Source of the DNA: Mesorhizobium sp. M7A.F.Ca.US.008.03.1.1
Lineage (GTDB): Bacteria; Pseudomonadota; Alphaproteobacteria; Rhizobiales; Rhizobiaceae
Assembly (NCBI RefSeq): GCF_003997495.1
Contig: NZ_RZRU01000016.1
Location: 62,001 to 126,000, forward strand
Direction of reading: 5' to 3'
Length of the DNA stretch: 64,000 bases
Of the stretch, positions 1 to 8,950 are shown piece by piece. A model generated the notes under the pieces. The model made no database searches, had not been told where the DNA came from, and saw only the letters and a list, made by a program, of their open reading frames with translations. How positions within the stretch are numbered: the first letter of the stretch is position 1; every line of letters begins with the position of its first letter. The translations under genes and the position numbers were made by a program.

Positions 1-394
1 CGGTGAAGTAGATCGATCCGCCGGTGGCGACGACAATGTCGTTCGGGCTGTTGAGCTGCTTGCCCTGATGGTGTGTGGCAAGCACGGTCACGCTGCCGTT
101 GGGCTCGGCGCGGGTCACACGGCTCGTCGCATGCTCGCAGGTGACCAGCCGCCCCTGCCGGTCCAGCGTGTTGCCATTGGCCTTGTGGCTCGGCTCGCGA
201 AACAGTTCGATCTCGCCTTCGGCATTGCGGCGATACATCCGGCTTTCCGGAATGTCGGAGAAGACGAGCCATTTTTCGTAAGGGTGCCAGACCGGGCCCT
301 CGAGGAAGCCGAAGCCGCTCGCCAGCGTCTCGATGGTCGCGTCGCCGACAACGTCGTCCAGGCCGGAATGGCGGGTGCGCGCCGGCACCGACAT
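1..394 (-). CDS. SMP-30/gluconolactonase/LRE family protein (partial, 3' end outside window)
   Basis: This is the N-terminal 131 codons of a sugar-lactone lactonase-type beta-propeller protein; the rest lies beyond the window start. The reverse strand reads GFGFLEGPVWHPYEKWLVFSD, then SHKANGNTLDRQGRL and LNSPNDIVVATGGSIYFT. These are the usual SMP-30 signatures: the EGP entry strand, the N-G-N-T-x-D turn and the S-P-N-D metal-site segment. The ATG at 394 is preceded by GGGAG seven bases upstream. Family members open sugar lactones such as gluconolactone using a divalent metal. The actual substrate cannot be read from the fragment. The sugar-oxidation genes at 4-9.7 kb would suit a gluconolactonase, but no operon link is visible. 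Confidence 0.85.
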   Translation of the reverse strand, partial: MSVPARTRHSGLDDVVGDATIETLASGFGFLEGPVWHPYEKWLVFSDIPESRMYRRNAEGEIELFREPSHKANGNTLDRQGRLVTCEHATSRVTRAEPNGSVTVLATHHQGKQLNSPNDIVVATGGSIYFT

Positions 395-580
395 CACAGG
401 CTCCCGGCGGCGCGAATCCGCATGGTGGCGAATGGCATGAACGCTTCCCCGATATGTCTTCTTGTTGGGGTCGAGCGTAGTTGCGGCGCCGCCGAGGCGA
501 TACGGGTCAAAGCGCACGGCCGACTGTGCGTTTGCACAGTCGGCCGTGCCTATCGAGCATAGGATAGCGGCGACGTCAGA

Positions 581-1582
581 TCAGGACCGGCGAACACTCC
601 GCAAAAGCGCGGTCAAGGTTGCGCTCGCGCACGCCACCGCCACGAGCACGACCACGCCGGCAGAGTTGGACTTTTGCCCTGCGCGAAATGAGTCGTGCTG
701 CGTGGGCAGAGGGCTATGAACCACGGTTTTCAGATCGGACCGGCTGCCGTGCCGAACGGAATAGGCGCGCGTGAACTCGGCACCGAGAAGGAAAATTTCC
801 GACGAGTAGTAAACCCAGAGCAATATGACGAGCAGGCCGCCGGCGGCGCCATACGAAGACGCAATCGCGCTAGTGCCGATATACCAGCCGATAAGCGATT
901 TTCCCAATGTGAACAGGGCCGCGGTCCCGACAGCGCCAATCCCCACATCGCGCCATTCCAGGGTTCGATCGGGCAAAATTTTGTAAATGGCGGCAAACAT
1001 CACGGAGATAAGCGCAAACGAAACGACGCCATTGATCCCGCTGAGTATGATCGTTCCGAACGGCAGATGGGCGTTGATGAAAGCGCCCAGTGCCGAAATC
1101 GCAGCGCTTGCGATGAGAGAGACCAGCAACAGGAACCCGAGTGCGGCCACCAATCCCAGACTGGCGGCCCGTGCCCGCACCAGACGCGACAGGGAATTGC
1201 CTTGCGGTTCGATCTTCCAGATTGTGTTCAACGACTGCTGCATCTCGCCGAAGACGCCAGACGCGGCCACCAGCAAGGTGATCAGCCCTATGATTGCGGC
1301 CCAGGTGCCGTACAGCCTGCCGGATGCACTTTCCAGGGCCGTCTTGAGGAGATCGGCGCTTTCCGGTCCCATCAGCCCTGATAACTGCGCGGACAAGGCC
1401 AATTGTGCGGCATCGTGGCCGAAGACGAGGCCAGCAATCGCAACCACGATCAGCAGGATCGGCGCCAGCGAGGTGGCGGCATAAAAGGCCATCGCCGCAC
1501 CATGACTAAGAGCATTGTCGTCGATGAAGCCGACGACGCTTTCACGCACCAGGTGCCATGAATCTGCAAATGAGGGTCGCAC
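581..1582 (-). CDS. YihY/virulence factor BrkB family inner-membrane protein
   Basis: A 333-residue polytopic membrane protein of the YihY/BrkB (UPF0761, once called ribonuclease BN) family. Hydrophobic segments lie near residues 26-55, 90-115, 135-165, 175-200, 210-230 and 240-270. The family hallmark HGAAMAFYAATSLAPILLI is in the first helix, and SSYGAAGGLLVILLWVYYSS lies near residue 240. A further hydrophobic stretch near 305-322 follows a hydrophilic linker, which is not a usual part of the core. The start is GTG at 1582; no in-frame ATG lies close by. The family's function is not established, and the old RNase BN label is wrong for this family. It is transcribed alone. Confidence 0.85.
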   Translation of the reverse strand: MRPSFADSWHLVRESVVGFIDDNALSHGAAMAFYAATSLAPILLIVVAIAGLVFGHDAAQLALSAQLSGLMGPESADLLKTALESASGRLYGTWAAIIGLITLLVAASGVFGEMQQSLNTIWKIEPQGNSLSRLVRARAASLGLVAALGFLLLVSLIASAAISALGAFINAHLPFGTIILSGINGVVSFALISVMFAAIYKILPDRTLEWRDVGIGAVGTAALFTLGKSLIGWYIGTSAIASSYGAAGGLLVILLWVYYSSEIFLLGAEFTRAYSVRHGSRSDLKTVVHSPLPTQHDSFRAGQKSNSAGVVVLVAVACASATLTALLRSVRRS

Positions 1583-1660
1583 TTCGAGTCCGCAGGCATT
1601 GAGTTGGCGTTCACTAGCAATGCGCCGGACCTTCCGATGTTCCGGGTTGTGGCCGCTGTT

Positions 1661-2383
1661 TCAGTGCTCGGCCAGCCAGGCGTCGAGCCGGTCCTGTTCG
1701 CGGCGCAGTGCGTCGATGTTGATCAGGCCACGCGCCATGGCGAGATAGATCGCCCGCGTCCGTGAGTTGAACACCGAAGCATCGCTGGCGCCGTCCTCCG
1801 CCGGCACGATGCCGAGCTTGTCGTAGCAATGCTTGATGCGGCTCTGCGCGCCACGGATCGACAGGCCGCGCCGCGCCGCGATCGCCCGGTCGGTCAGGCC
1901 GAGCGCGATGTCGATCAGGCTCTCATATTCGCCGTCGGTGATGCCCTCGAACTTGTCCTGCACGCGGTGCTGGATGCCGCGGATCTCGCGGTCGATGATG
2001 CAGTGACCTTCGCGGAAAACGCCGCGCAGGGCGGACCGCATGCCTTCCTCCGTCGCCGATTTGAGCACGTAGCCGTAGACAGAGCCGGGCGGCACGATGC
2101 GCGCCACGCCGCGCACATAGGCTTCGTCGGCGAAATTCGACCAGAACAGGATGTGCGTGCCGGCGCGACGGTTCCAGATCGCCTTGGCAACTTCGATTCC
2201 CGTCGCCTTCGGCATCTGCAAATCGAGCACGACATGCAGTGGCTCGCGTTCGGCCGCCAGGTGGATGGCGTCCTCGCCGTCGCTCGCTTCGATCACCTCG
2301 ACGTCGCCGGGCCACAACTGCTCCACCGTTCGCCGCGCGAAGCTACGGTGCAGCCCGTCATTCTCGGCGATCATCACAAGCAT
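1661..2383 (-). CDS. NarL/FixJ-type response regulator with LuxR HTH
   Basis: A 240-residue response regulator. The receiver domain (about 1-130) has acidic residues at AEND (6-9), a phosphoacceptor Asp54 in VVLDLQMP and a conserved Lys in YVLKSA. The C-terminal part (about 160-225) reads as a LuxR-type helix-turn-helix, LTDRAIAARRGLSIRGAQSR. It begins directly at the end of the kinase gene: the kinase TGA and this ATG share one base at 2383, and a GTG at 2386 is an alternative start. The two are almost surely translated from one message as a cognate pair. Receiver phosphorylation should control DNA binding; the regulon is unknown. Confidence 0.88.
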   Translation of the reverse strand: MLVMIAENDGLHRSFARRTVEQLWPGDVEVIEASDGEDAIHLAAEREPLHVVLDLQMPKATGIEVAKAIWNRRAGTHILFWSNFADEAYVRGVARIVPPGSVYGYVLKSATEEGMRSALRGVFREGHCIIDREIRGIQHRVQDKFEGITDGEYESLIDIALGLTDRAIAARRGLSIRGAQSRIKHCYDKLGIVPAEDGASDASVFNSRTRAIYLAMARGLINIDALRREQDRLDAWLAEH

Positions 2384-3672
2384 CACATGGCCTCCGATAC
2401 GGCGAGTTCGCCAGGCACCGCTGCAGCCGCCGCCAATTCTCGCGACGGCTGGCGGTCGATCTCGACGACGACACGGGTGCCGCCGTTCTTGCGGCCGGCC
2501 TGGCCGATACGCAGCCGAGCCCCGATAAGAGCTGCCCGCGTGTGCATATGGCCGATGCCGCCATACGCGGCCGGGTCGACGGCGCCGCAGCCCTGGCCGT
2601 CATCCGTCACGATCACCCGCAGCACGCTCGCGGTCGACGCCAGCAGCACATCGATGCGGTGCGGCGCGGCATGGCGAACGGCATTGTTGATCGCTTCCTG
2701 CACGATCCGGTAGAGTGCGGTGCGGACAGGCTCGGACAGGCTGTCGGCGCCGCCGTCGCTGGTGTCGGCGATGCGCACGGCGATCGGCGGCTTGGCCCTG
2801 GCGACGCTGCGGTTGAGATGCGCCTCGACCGCGTCGCGCAGCCCGAACAGTTCGAGCACGCTCGGCCGCATGTCGTCGACGATGTGGCGCAGTTCCGTCA
2901 GGCAGGCGGCGACCTCCTTTTCGAGATCGGCAAGCTGCGCCGCCCGCGCCACGCCCTGGCCGCGAAGGGCCGAAAGCTGGCGGGCTATGCGGGCGAGATC
3001 GGCAAGCGTCTGGTCGTGCAGGTCCATGGCCATGCGCCGGCGTTCGCGCTCCATGCCTTCCGTCAGTTGCGAGGCGCCGACGCGCAGCAGCTCGACGCGG
3101 TTGCGCGCCTCGCTCTCGGCCAGCATGGCGCGGCGCGCCTCCTCGGTCTGGATCAGCGCGAAGATGTAGGGCGCGATCAGGTCGGCGCATTGCTGGGCGA
3201 CCGCGACATCGGCAAGCGTGTAGCAGTCGACCTCGTGCCGGCTGATGTTGAGCGCGCCGATGATGCCGCCGCGCGCCCTGAGCGCCACGACGATGCGGCT
3301 GCGCAACCTGGCGGCGAAGATCGGCCCGTCGATGGCGGTGGCGAAATGGAACCGCTCGTCGCTCAACGCATCGTCGGCGAGCAGATAGGGGACTTCGCCC
3401 CACAGCACCGAGCGGATCGGGCTGACTTCGGTCGGCAGCGGATGCTGGGCAAGCTCGCTCCAGCTGGTGTGGAAGCCGGCTTCGTAACAGGCGTGCCGGC
3501 GGCCATCATGCGACAGTACCGCCAGATCCATGTGGTCGTGCGGAATGAGCGAGCCGATCTCGATGGCTGTCGCGCGGAACGCCGTGCCGGGATCGATATG
3601 GCCGGCAAGCGCCCGCGATATCGCCAGCAGCCGGTCGATCAGGACCAGGGACACTTCCGCCATTGCTTTCAC
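2383..3672 (-). CDS. GAF-domain sensor histidine kinase (HisKA_3/NarX type)
   Basis: A 429-residue soluble histidine kinase with no membrane segment. Residues about 15-175 form a GAF-like sensory domain. A coiled linker leads to the HisKA_3 dimerisation segment RERRRMAMDLHDQTLADLAR, with the phospho-accepting His219. The HATPase_c domain (about 310-415) shows NAVRHAAPH (N box), DDGQGCG (G1) and GGIGHMHTRAALIG (G2). It feeds the response regulator encoded immediately downstream. The start is GTG at 3672, three bases after GGGAGG; an ATG at 3663 is also possible. The signal sensed is unknown. The lack of a transmembrane region suggests a cytosolic cue such as a redox state or small ligand. Confidence 0.88.
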   Translation of the reverse strand: MKAMAEVSLVLIDRLLAISRALAGHIDPGTAFRATAIEIGSLIPHDHMDLAVLSHDGRRHACYEAGFHTSWSELAQHPLPTEVSPIRSVLWGEVPYLLADDALSDERFHFATAIDGPIFAARLRSRIVVALRARGGIIGALNISRHEVDCYTLADVAVAQQCADLIAPYIFALIQTEEARRAMLAESEARNRVELLRVGASQLTEGMERERRRMAMDLHDQTLADLARIARQLSALRGQGVARAAQLADLEKEVAACLTELRHIVDDMRPSVLELFGLRDAVEAHLNRSVARAKPPIAVRIADTSDGGADSLSEPVRTALYRIVQEAINNAVRHAAPHRIDVLLASTASVLRVIVTDDGQGCGAVDPAAYGGIGHMHTRAALIGARLRIGQAGRKNGGTRVVVEIDRQPSRELAAAAAVPGELAVSEAM

Positions 3673-3845
3673 GATCCTCCCGTGCCGGGAAATAGTGGAC
3701 GCATGCCGCCGCCGCTGTCAACGACGGCGCCGTTGGCCATAGGGCTGCGCGCCCAGCTTGACAAAAGACCTGACGACAGCCCGGCGATGTCGGCAGCTTT
3801 TGTGCAGCAATAGGAATTTTTTCTTGACTCCGTGCCCTCAGCTAT

Positions 3846-3907
3846 GGTACATATTCCTCCATGGTGCTGATTTGCGCCGGTGACCCGCCGCACAGGCGGG
3901 TTTTTCG
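3846..3907 (+). ncRNA. Candidate small RNA, suhB/mmgR (alpha-r8)-like, with its own terminator
   Basis: A short free-standing unit in the 385-base gap between the kinase and the glucoamylase. A CTTGAC -35 element at 3823-3828 is followed by a plausible -10 region around 3846-3853. The body contains TTCCTCCATGGTGCTGATTT, then a perfect hairpin ACCCGCC-GCACA-GGCGGGT and a T-run (3884-3905). The unpaired CCTCC segment plus terminator recalls the suhB/MmgR sRNA family of rhizobia, from memory of the family. The transcript would be only about 55 nt, shorter than typical members. No open reading frame with a ribosome site fits. It could instead be only a leader with an attenuator-like terminator. 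Confidence 0.45.
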
Positions 3908-4057
3908 TTTGATGCTCCGTCAGCGCAGGCGGAGGCTCCGAAGGAACCCGTCAGGCCGAATTCGTTGCCCTGCCGCCCCGCCCGATCAACTTGCGGTGCA
4001 ATGATTGTAAAGGGTTCGTGTCCTGGTCTAGGGAGGAGGCCAGGAGACCGAAACAGA

Positions 4058-6472
4058 ATGGCAGTGACGCAAAACGTTGCTCCGGGCGCCCCGGGAATCC
4101 CGGCGCGCTGGACATCAAGCGCCAAGAGTGGCGTCGGAACGTCGCTTTCGCCGGCCGGCCGGATCTGGTTCACGATCAGCCACGGCATCCTCAACGAAAT
4201 CTACTATCCGCGCGTCGACAGCGCCTGCACCCGCGACCTCGGCTTGATCGTCACCGGCCCCGGCGGCTATTTCTCGGAAGAGAAACGCGATGCCGTGCAT
4301 ACGATCGAACCGTTCGAGGACGGCGTGCCCGCCTACCGGCTGGTCAACACGGCGAGCGACGGCGCCTGGCGGATAGAAAAGCGCATCCTCGCCGACCCGG
4401 CGCGCCCGGCGCTGCTGCAGGAAATCACCTTCACGGCGCTGAAAGGGGTGCCCGGTGACTACCGCGTCTACGCGCTTCTGGCGCCGCATCTGGTCAATGC
4501 CGGCATGGGCAACACCGCCTGGGTCGGCGAGCACGAGGGAAAGCCCGTGCTGTTCGCCTCGGGGCGCGGCTCTTGCCTGGCGCTGGCCTCGTCGCTGCCC
4601 TGGCGAACCGGTTCGGCCGGCTATGTCGGCTTTTCCGACGGCTGGCAGCAACTCCACAACACAGGCGAGCTCGATGCTGCATACCAGCGGGCCGAGGACG
4701 GCAATGTCGCGCTGACGGGCGAGATCGGCTTTTCCGCGACCGAGACCAAGGCTTTGCTGGCGCTGGGATTTGGCTCAACGCCCGACGAGGCCGCGGAACA
4801 CGCTTTCGCCAGCCTGAAGCAGGGTTTTGAACCCGCGGCGAAATCCTACCTCCAGAACTGGCGCAATTGGCAAAAAGGCTTGCTGCCGCTGGACCGGCAC
4901 GCGGTGCCCGGAATCAACTTCTATCGCGTCTCGACGGCGGTACTGGCGACGCACCGGTCGATCGCCACACCGGGCGCCGTGGTCGCCAGCCTGTCGATCC
5001 CGTGGGGGTTCAACAAGGGTGACGACGACCTCGGCGGCTACCATCTGGTCTGGCCGCGCGATCTGGCCGAGACGGCCGGCGGCTTTCTTGCTACCGGCGA
5101 TGCTGCCTCGGCCCTGCAAATCCTCGATTACCTCAGGTCCATCCAGCAGCCGGACGGCCACTGGCCGCAGAACGCCTGGCTCGACGGATCGGCCTATTGG
5201 CCAGGCATCCAGATGGACGAATGCGCCTTTCCGCTGCTGCTGGCCGATGCTTTGCACCGCGCCGGCCATTTGCCGCGCGCCAGGCTCATGACCTTCCTGC
5301 CGATGATCGAGAACGCCGCCGGCTATGTCGTGCGCAATGGGCCGGTCACGGGCGAAGACCGCTGGGAAGAAGATGCCGGTTACAGCCCGTTCACGCTCGC
5401 GGTCGAAATCGCCGCACTGCTTGCCGCGGCAGACCTGCTCGCCGCTTGCGGCAAGCAGGACGCCGCGGCCTATCTGCGCGAGACATCAGACGTCTGGAAC
5501 GACCAGGTCGAGCACTGGACCTACGTCACCGGCACGGCGATCTGCAGTCAAGTCGGCGTCGAAGGCTACTATGTCCGCATCGCGCCGCCCGACAGCGCCG
5601 AGGCCGGTTCGCCGAAGGACGGCTACGTCCCGATCAAGAACCGGCCTCCCGGCGACACCGACCGGCCGGCCGAGGAAATCGTCAGCCCGGATGCGCTGGC
5701 ACTTGTCCGCTTCGGTCTGCGGGCAGCCGACGACCCGCGCATCGTCGGCACAGTCAAGGTCATCGACGCGCAATTGCGCTGCGAGTTACCGCAAGGGCCG
5801 CTCTGGTATCGCTACAACAGCGACGGCTATGGCGAGCACGAAGACGGCGCACCTTTCGATGGCACCGGCCAGGGTCGCCCCTGGCCGCTGCTGGCCGGCG
5901 AACGCGCCCACTATGAGCTGGCAGCGGGGCGCAAGGAAAGCGCGGCCAGCCTGCTGGCGACGCTTGAAAGGTCCGCAGGCCCAGGCGGCCTGTTGCCCGA
6001 GCAGGTCTGGGACGGCGCCGATCTGCCGGAACGCGAACTGCTGCAGGGCCGCCCCTCGGGCAGCGCCATGCCGCTGGTCTGGGCGCATTCGGAGCATATC
6101 AAGCTGCTGCGCTCGCTGCGCGACGGCGCGGTCTTCGACATGCCGCCGCAAGGCGTCAAGCGCTATATCGAGGACAAGACCGTATCGCCGTTCAGAACCT
6201 GGCGGTTCAACAACAAGATCCGCACCATGCCGGCGGGCAAGACGCTGCGTGTCGAATTGTTGGACCGGGCTACAGTCCATTGGAGCACCGACAACTGGGC
6301 AACCGTCCATGACAGCCAGACGGCAGAGAATGCTTTCGGCATCCATCTTGCCGATCTGCCCGCAGCAAGCCTCCCCGAGGGAAGCATGCTGACCTTCACT
6401 TTTTTCTGGCCGGGGACCGGCGATTGGGAGAATGTCGACTTCTCCGTCATATCAGGCGACCAGGACAGCTAG
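4058..6472 (+). CDS. Glucoamylase / glucodextranase-type glycoside hydrolase family 15
   Basis: An 804-residue GH15 enzyme that releases glucose from the non-reducing ends of alpha-glucans. The first 270 residues match the glucodextranase N-terminal beta domain (WFTISHGILNEIYYPRVD). The (alpha/alpha)6 catalytic barrel follows, with IPWGFNKGDDDLGGYHLVWP and the acidic loop RWEEDAGYSPFTLAVE. A C-terminal beta domain runs from about residue 690. There is no signal peptide, so it probably acts in the cytoplasm on glycogen, maltodextrin or a similar polymer. The ATG at 4058 with GGAG upstream was chosen over a TTG at 3965. It heads a same-strand run with gnd, zwf and a ROK glucokinase, which would carry released glucose into the oxidative pentose phosphate pathway. 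Confidence 0.9.
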   Translation: MAVTQNVAPGAPGIPARWTSSAKSGVGTSLSPAGRIWFTISHGILNEIYYPRVDSACTRDLGLIVTGPGGYFSEEKRDAVHTIEPFEDGVPAYRLVNTASDGAWRIEKRILADPARPALLQEITFTALKGVPGDYRVYALLAPHLVNAGMGNTAWVGEHEGKPVLFASGRGSCLALASSLPWRTGSAGYVGFSDGWQQLHNTGELDAAYQRAEDGNVALTGEIGFSATETKALLALGFGSTPDEAAEHAFASLKQGFEPAAKSYLQNWRNWQKGLLPLDRHAVPGINFYRVSTAVLATHRSIATPGAVVASLSIPWGFNKGDDDLGGYHLVWPRDLAETAGGFLATGDAASALQILDYLRSIQQPDGHWPQNAWLDGSAYWPGIQMDECAFPLLLADALHRAGHLPRARLMTFLPMIENAAGYVVRNGPVTGEDRWEEDAGYSPFTLAVEIAALLAAADLLAACGKQDAAAYLRETSDVWNDQVEHWTYVTGTAICSQVGVEGYYVRIAPPDSAEAGSPKDGYVPIKNRPPGDTDRPAEEIVSPDALALVRFGLRAADDPRIVGTVKVIDAQLRCELPQGPLWYRYNSDGYGEHEDGAPFDGTGQGRPWPLLAGERAHYELAAGRKESAASLLATLERSAGPGGLLPEQVWDGADLPERELLQGRPSGSAMPLVWAHSEHIKLLRSLRDGAVFDMPPQGVKRYIEDKTVSPFRTWRFNNKIRTMPAGKTLRVELLDRATVHWSTDNWATVHDSQTAENAFGIHLADLPAASLPEGSMLTFTFFWPGTGDWENVDFSVISGDQDS

Positions 6473-6525
6473 TAGACCTTCCCTCGATAAACCCCGCAAA
6501 TCTATTAGGAAACAGGGACGAAACC

Positions 6526-7539
6526 ATGCAGATCGGAATGATGGGACTGGGCCGGATGGGCGCCAACATGGTCCGGCGCCTGATGCGCGACGGCCATGAA
6601 TGCATCGTCTATGACATCAACCCGGCCAGCGTCGCGGCCCTGGTGACCGACGGCGCGCTAGGGGCGGCTTCACTGGAGGAATTCGTCGGCAAGCTGGCCA
6701 AGCCGCGTTGTGTGTGGCTGATGCTGCCGGCGGCCATCACCGGCAGGATCATCGACCAGGTGGCGGCCCTGATGGAGCCCGGCGACATCGTCATCGACGG
6801 CGGCAATTCCTATTACCACGACGCCGTCGACCAGGCCGCGAAACTGGCTGGCAAGGGCATCCATCTTGTCGACGTCGGCACCAGTGGCGGCGTCTGGGGC
6901 CTGGAGCGTGGCTACTGCCTGATGATCGGCGGTCCCGACGTGGCGGTGCAGCACCTCGATTCGGTCTTCGCCACGCTGGCGCCGGGCGCCGATGCCGGCT
7001 CCAATCCGCCCAGGGATGCCGGGACCGCGCCCTTCGGCTATCTGCATTGCGGACCGAGCGGCGCCGGCCACTTCGTCAAGATGGTGCACAACGGCATCGA
7101 ATATGGCGTCATGGCCGCCTATGCCGAAGGCATGAACATCCTGAAGTCGGCCAATGCCGGCAAGCGGCAACGGACGGCGGACGCCGAGACCAGTCCGCTG
7201 GAAAACCCGCAATACTACCAGTTCGATATCGACCTTCCCCAGGTGGCCGAGGTCTGGCGGCATGGCAGCGTCATCGGCTCCTGGCTGCTCGACCTGACTG
7301 CCGGCGCCTTGAAAAGCGATCCGGGCCTGGTGAATTTCGGCGGCCGCGTCTCGGATTCCGGCGAAGGCCGCTGGACGCTGAAGGCGGCGATCGACACCGG
7401 CGTGCCGGCCCCGGTTCTGTCCTCGGCTCTGTTCGACCGCTTCTCCTCGCAAGGCGAATCCGAATTCGCCGACAAGCTGCTGTCCGCCATGCGCTATGCC
7501 TTCGGCGGCCATGTCGAAAAGCCGAAGGCAGGCAAGTGA
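6526..7539 (+). CDS. gnd: 6-phosphogluconate dehydrogenase, decarboxylating (short type)
   Basis: A 337-residue enzyme converting 6-phosphogluconate to ribulose 5-phosphate and CO2 with reduction of NAD(P). The Rossmann motif GMMGLGRMGANMVRRLM is at the N-terminus, the DGGNSYYHDAVD loop at about residue 88, and the catalytic KMVHNGIEYGVMAAYAEG near 185. The length matches the short GndA/YqeC-like class rather than the 470-residue enterobacterial enzyme; that class often uses NAD. The ATG at 6526 was chosen because it starts directly at the Rossmann strand. It lies 53 bases after the glucoamylase stop and 22 bases before zwf, so an operon is likely. Confidence 0.93.
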   Translation: MQIGMMGLGRMGANMVRRLMRDGHECIVYDINPASVAALVTDGALGAASLEEFVGKLAKPRCVWLMLPAAITGRIIDQVAALMEPGDIVIDGGNSYYHDAVDQAAKLAGKGIHLVDVGTSGGVWGLERGYCLMIGGPDVAVQHLDSVFATLAPGADAGSNPPRDAGTAPFGYLHCGPSGAGHFVKMVHNGIEYGVMAAYAEGMNILKSANAGKRQRTADAETSPLENPQYYQFDIDLPQVAEVWRHGSVIGSWLLDLTAGALKSDPGLVNFGGRVSDSGEGRWTLKAAIDTGVPAPVLSSALFDRFSSQGESEFADKLLSAMRYAFGGHVEKPKAGK

Positions 7540-7561
7540 CGGCGACAGGGGAGACACGCTG

Positions 7562-8938
7562 ATGAGCCCGGAACGGTCCGACACGCTGGTGCTCTTCGGG
7601 GCGACCGGCGACCTCGCCCACAAGAAGATATTTCCAGCCCTTTACCAGATGGTCGCCAAGGGCACGCTCACCGAACCGGTGATCGGCGTCGCCTTCGACG
7701 CCTGGGACCTCAAGCAATTGCAGGCGCGCGCCCGCGCCGGCATCGTCAATGCGCTGGGCAGGATCGACGAAAAAGCGTTCGCCAAATTCGCCTCGCTGCT
7801 GCGCTACGTCAGCGGCGACTACCGCGATGGAGCGACGTTCGAGAAACTGAAAAGCGCGCTCGGCACCGCGCAGCGGCCGCTGCACTACATGGCGGTGCCG
7901 CCGACCATGTTCGAGACCGTCGTCCAGGGGCTGGAGCAGTCAGGCACCGCGCATGGCGCGCGGCTGATGGTGGAAAAGCCCTTCGGCCACGACCTGCAAT
8001 CGGCGCGCTGGCTGAACCGGGTCCTGCATCTGGTGTTCGACGAACAGTCGATCTTCCGCATCGACCATTATCTGGGCAAGGAAGCGATCCAGAACCTGCT
8101 CTATTTCCGCTTCGCCAACTCCTTCCTCGAGCCGATCTGGAACCGCAATTTCGTCGAGAGCGTGCAGATCACCATGGCCGAGGATTTCGGCGTCGAGGGA
8201 CGTGGCCGCTTCTATGACGATGTCGGCTGCATCAGGGACGTCATCGAGAACCATCTGCTCAACATCCTGTTGCTGCTTGCCATGGAGCCGCCTGTCGGCC
8301 GTTCCGCCGACGATCTGATCGATGAGAAGGTGCAGGTGCTGCGCGCGATCAGGACGCTGACCAAAGACGATGTCGTGCGCGGCCAGTTCAACGGCTATCT
8401 CGCCGAGCCGGGCGTGGCGCCGAACTCGCCGGTCGAGACCTTCGCGGCGGTGCGTTTCTTCGTCGACACCTGGCGCTGGCAGGACGTGCCGTTCTTCATC
8501 CGCGCCGGCAAGAACATGCCGGTGCATGTCACCGAAGTGGTGGTGCGGCTGAAGCGGCCGCCGCTCGATGTCTTCGATCCGATCAAGCCCGCCGACCAGA
8601 ACTACGTCCGCTTCCGCATCGATCCGCAAGTGGTGATCGCGATCGGAGCCCAGCGCAAGGCGCCGGGCGACGACATGATCGGCGAGCAGGTCGAACTGAC
8701 GGCGCTCGACGACTCAAAGGGCGACATGCCGCCCTATGAGCGCTTGATAGGTGACGCCATGAACGGCAACGGCCAGCTGTTCACCCGCCAGGACGCCAGC
8801 GAACTGGCCTGGCGCATCGTCGGCCCGGTGCTTGGCGACACCACGCCGCCGCACCTCTACGAGCCGCTCACATGGGGACCCGCGGAAATCATGGCCGGGT
8901 TCGGGCCGCCCAATGGCTGGATCGATCCGGTGAAGTGA
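7562..8938 (+). CDS. zwf: Glucose-6-phosphate 1-dehydrogenase
   Basis: A 458-residue enzyme of normal family length, oxidising glucose 6-phosphate to 6-phosphogluconolactone. The N-terminal LVLFGATGDLAHKKIFPALY is the GASGDLA-type nucleotide fold. The active-site signature FRIDHYLGKEAIQNLL lies near residue 165, and DVPFFIRAGKNMP near 310. The start is ATG 7562, shortly after the gnd stop at 7539. Together with gnd and the downstream glucokinase it forms a compact oxidative pentose-phosphate unit, but no 6-phosphogluconolactonase gene (pgl) is present between them. The partial lactonase family gene at 1-394 is not in the operon. Confidence 0.95.
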   Translation: MSPERSDTLVLFGATGDLAHKKIFPALYQMVAKGTLTEPVIGVAFDAWDLKQLQARARAGIVNALGRIDEKAFAKFASLLRYVSGDYRDGATFEKLKSALGTAQRPLHYMAVPPTMFETVVQGLEQSGTAHGARLMVEKPFGHDLQSARWLNRVLHLVFDEQSIFRIDHYLGKEAIQNLLYFRFANSFLEPIWNRNFVESVQITMAEDFGVEGRGRFYDDVGCIRDVIENHLLNILLLLAMEPPVGRSADDLIDEKVQVLRAIRTLTKDDVVRGQFNGYLAEPGVAPNSPVETFAAVRFFVDTWRWQDVPFFIRAGKNMPVHVTEVVVRLKRPPLDVFDPIKPADQNYVRFRIDPQVVIAIGAQRKAPGDDMIGEQVELTALDDSKGDMPPYERLIGDAMNGNGQLFTRQDASELAWRIVGPVLGDTTPPHLYEPLTWGPAEIMAGFGPPNGWIDPVK

Positions 8939-8950
8939 GAGGAACACACG

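Noticed and set aside
3965..4057. Longer N-terminus of the glucoamylase from TTG 3965
   Set aside because: No ribosome site, and the added residues are not family-like; ATG 4058 has GGAG.
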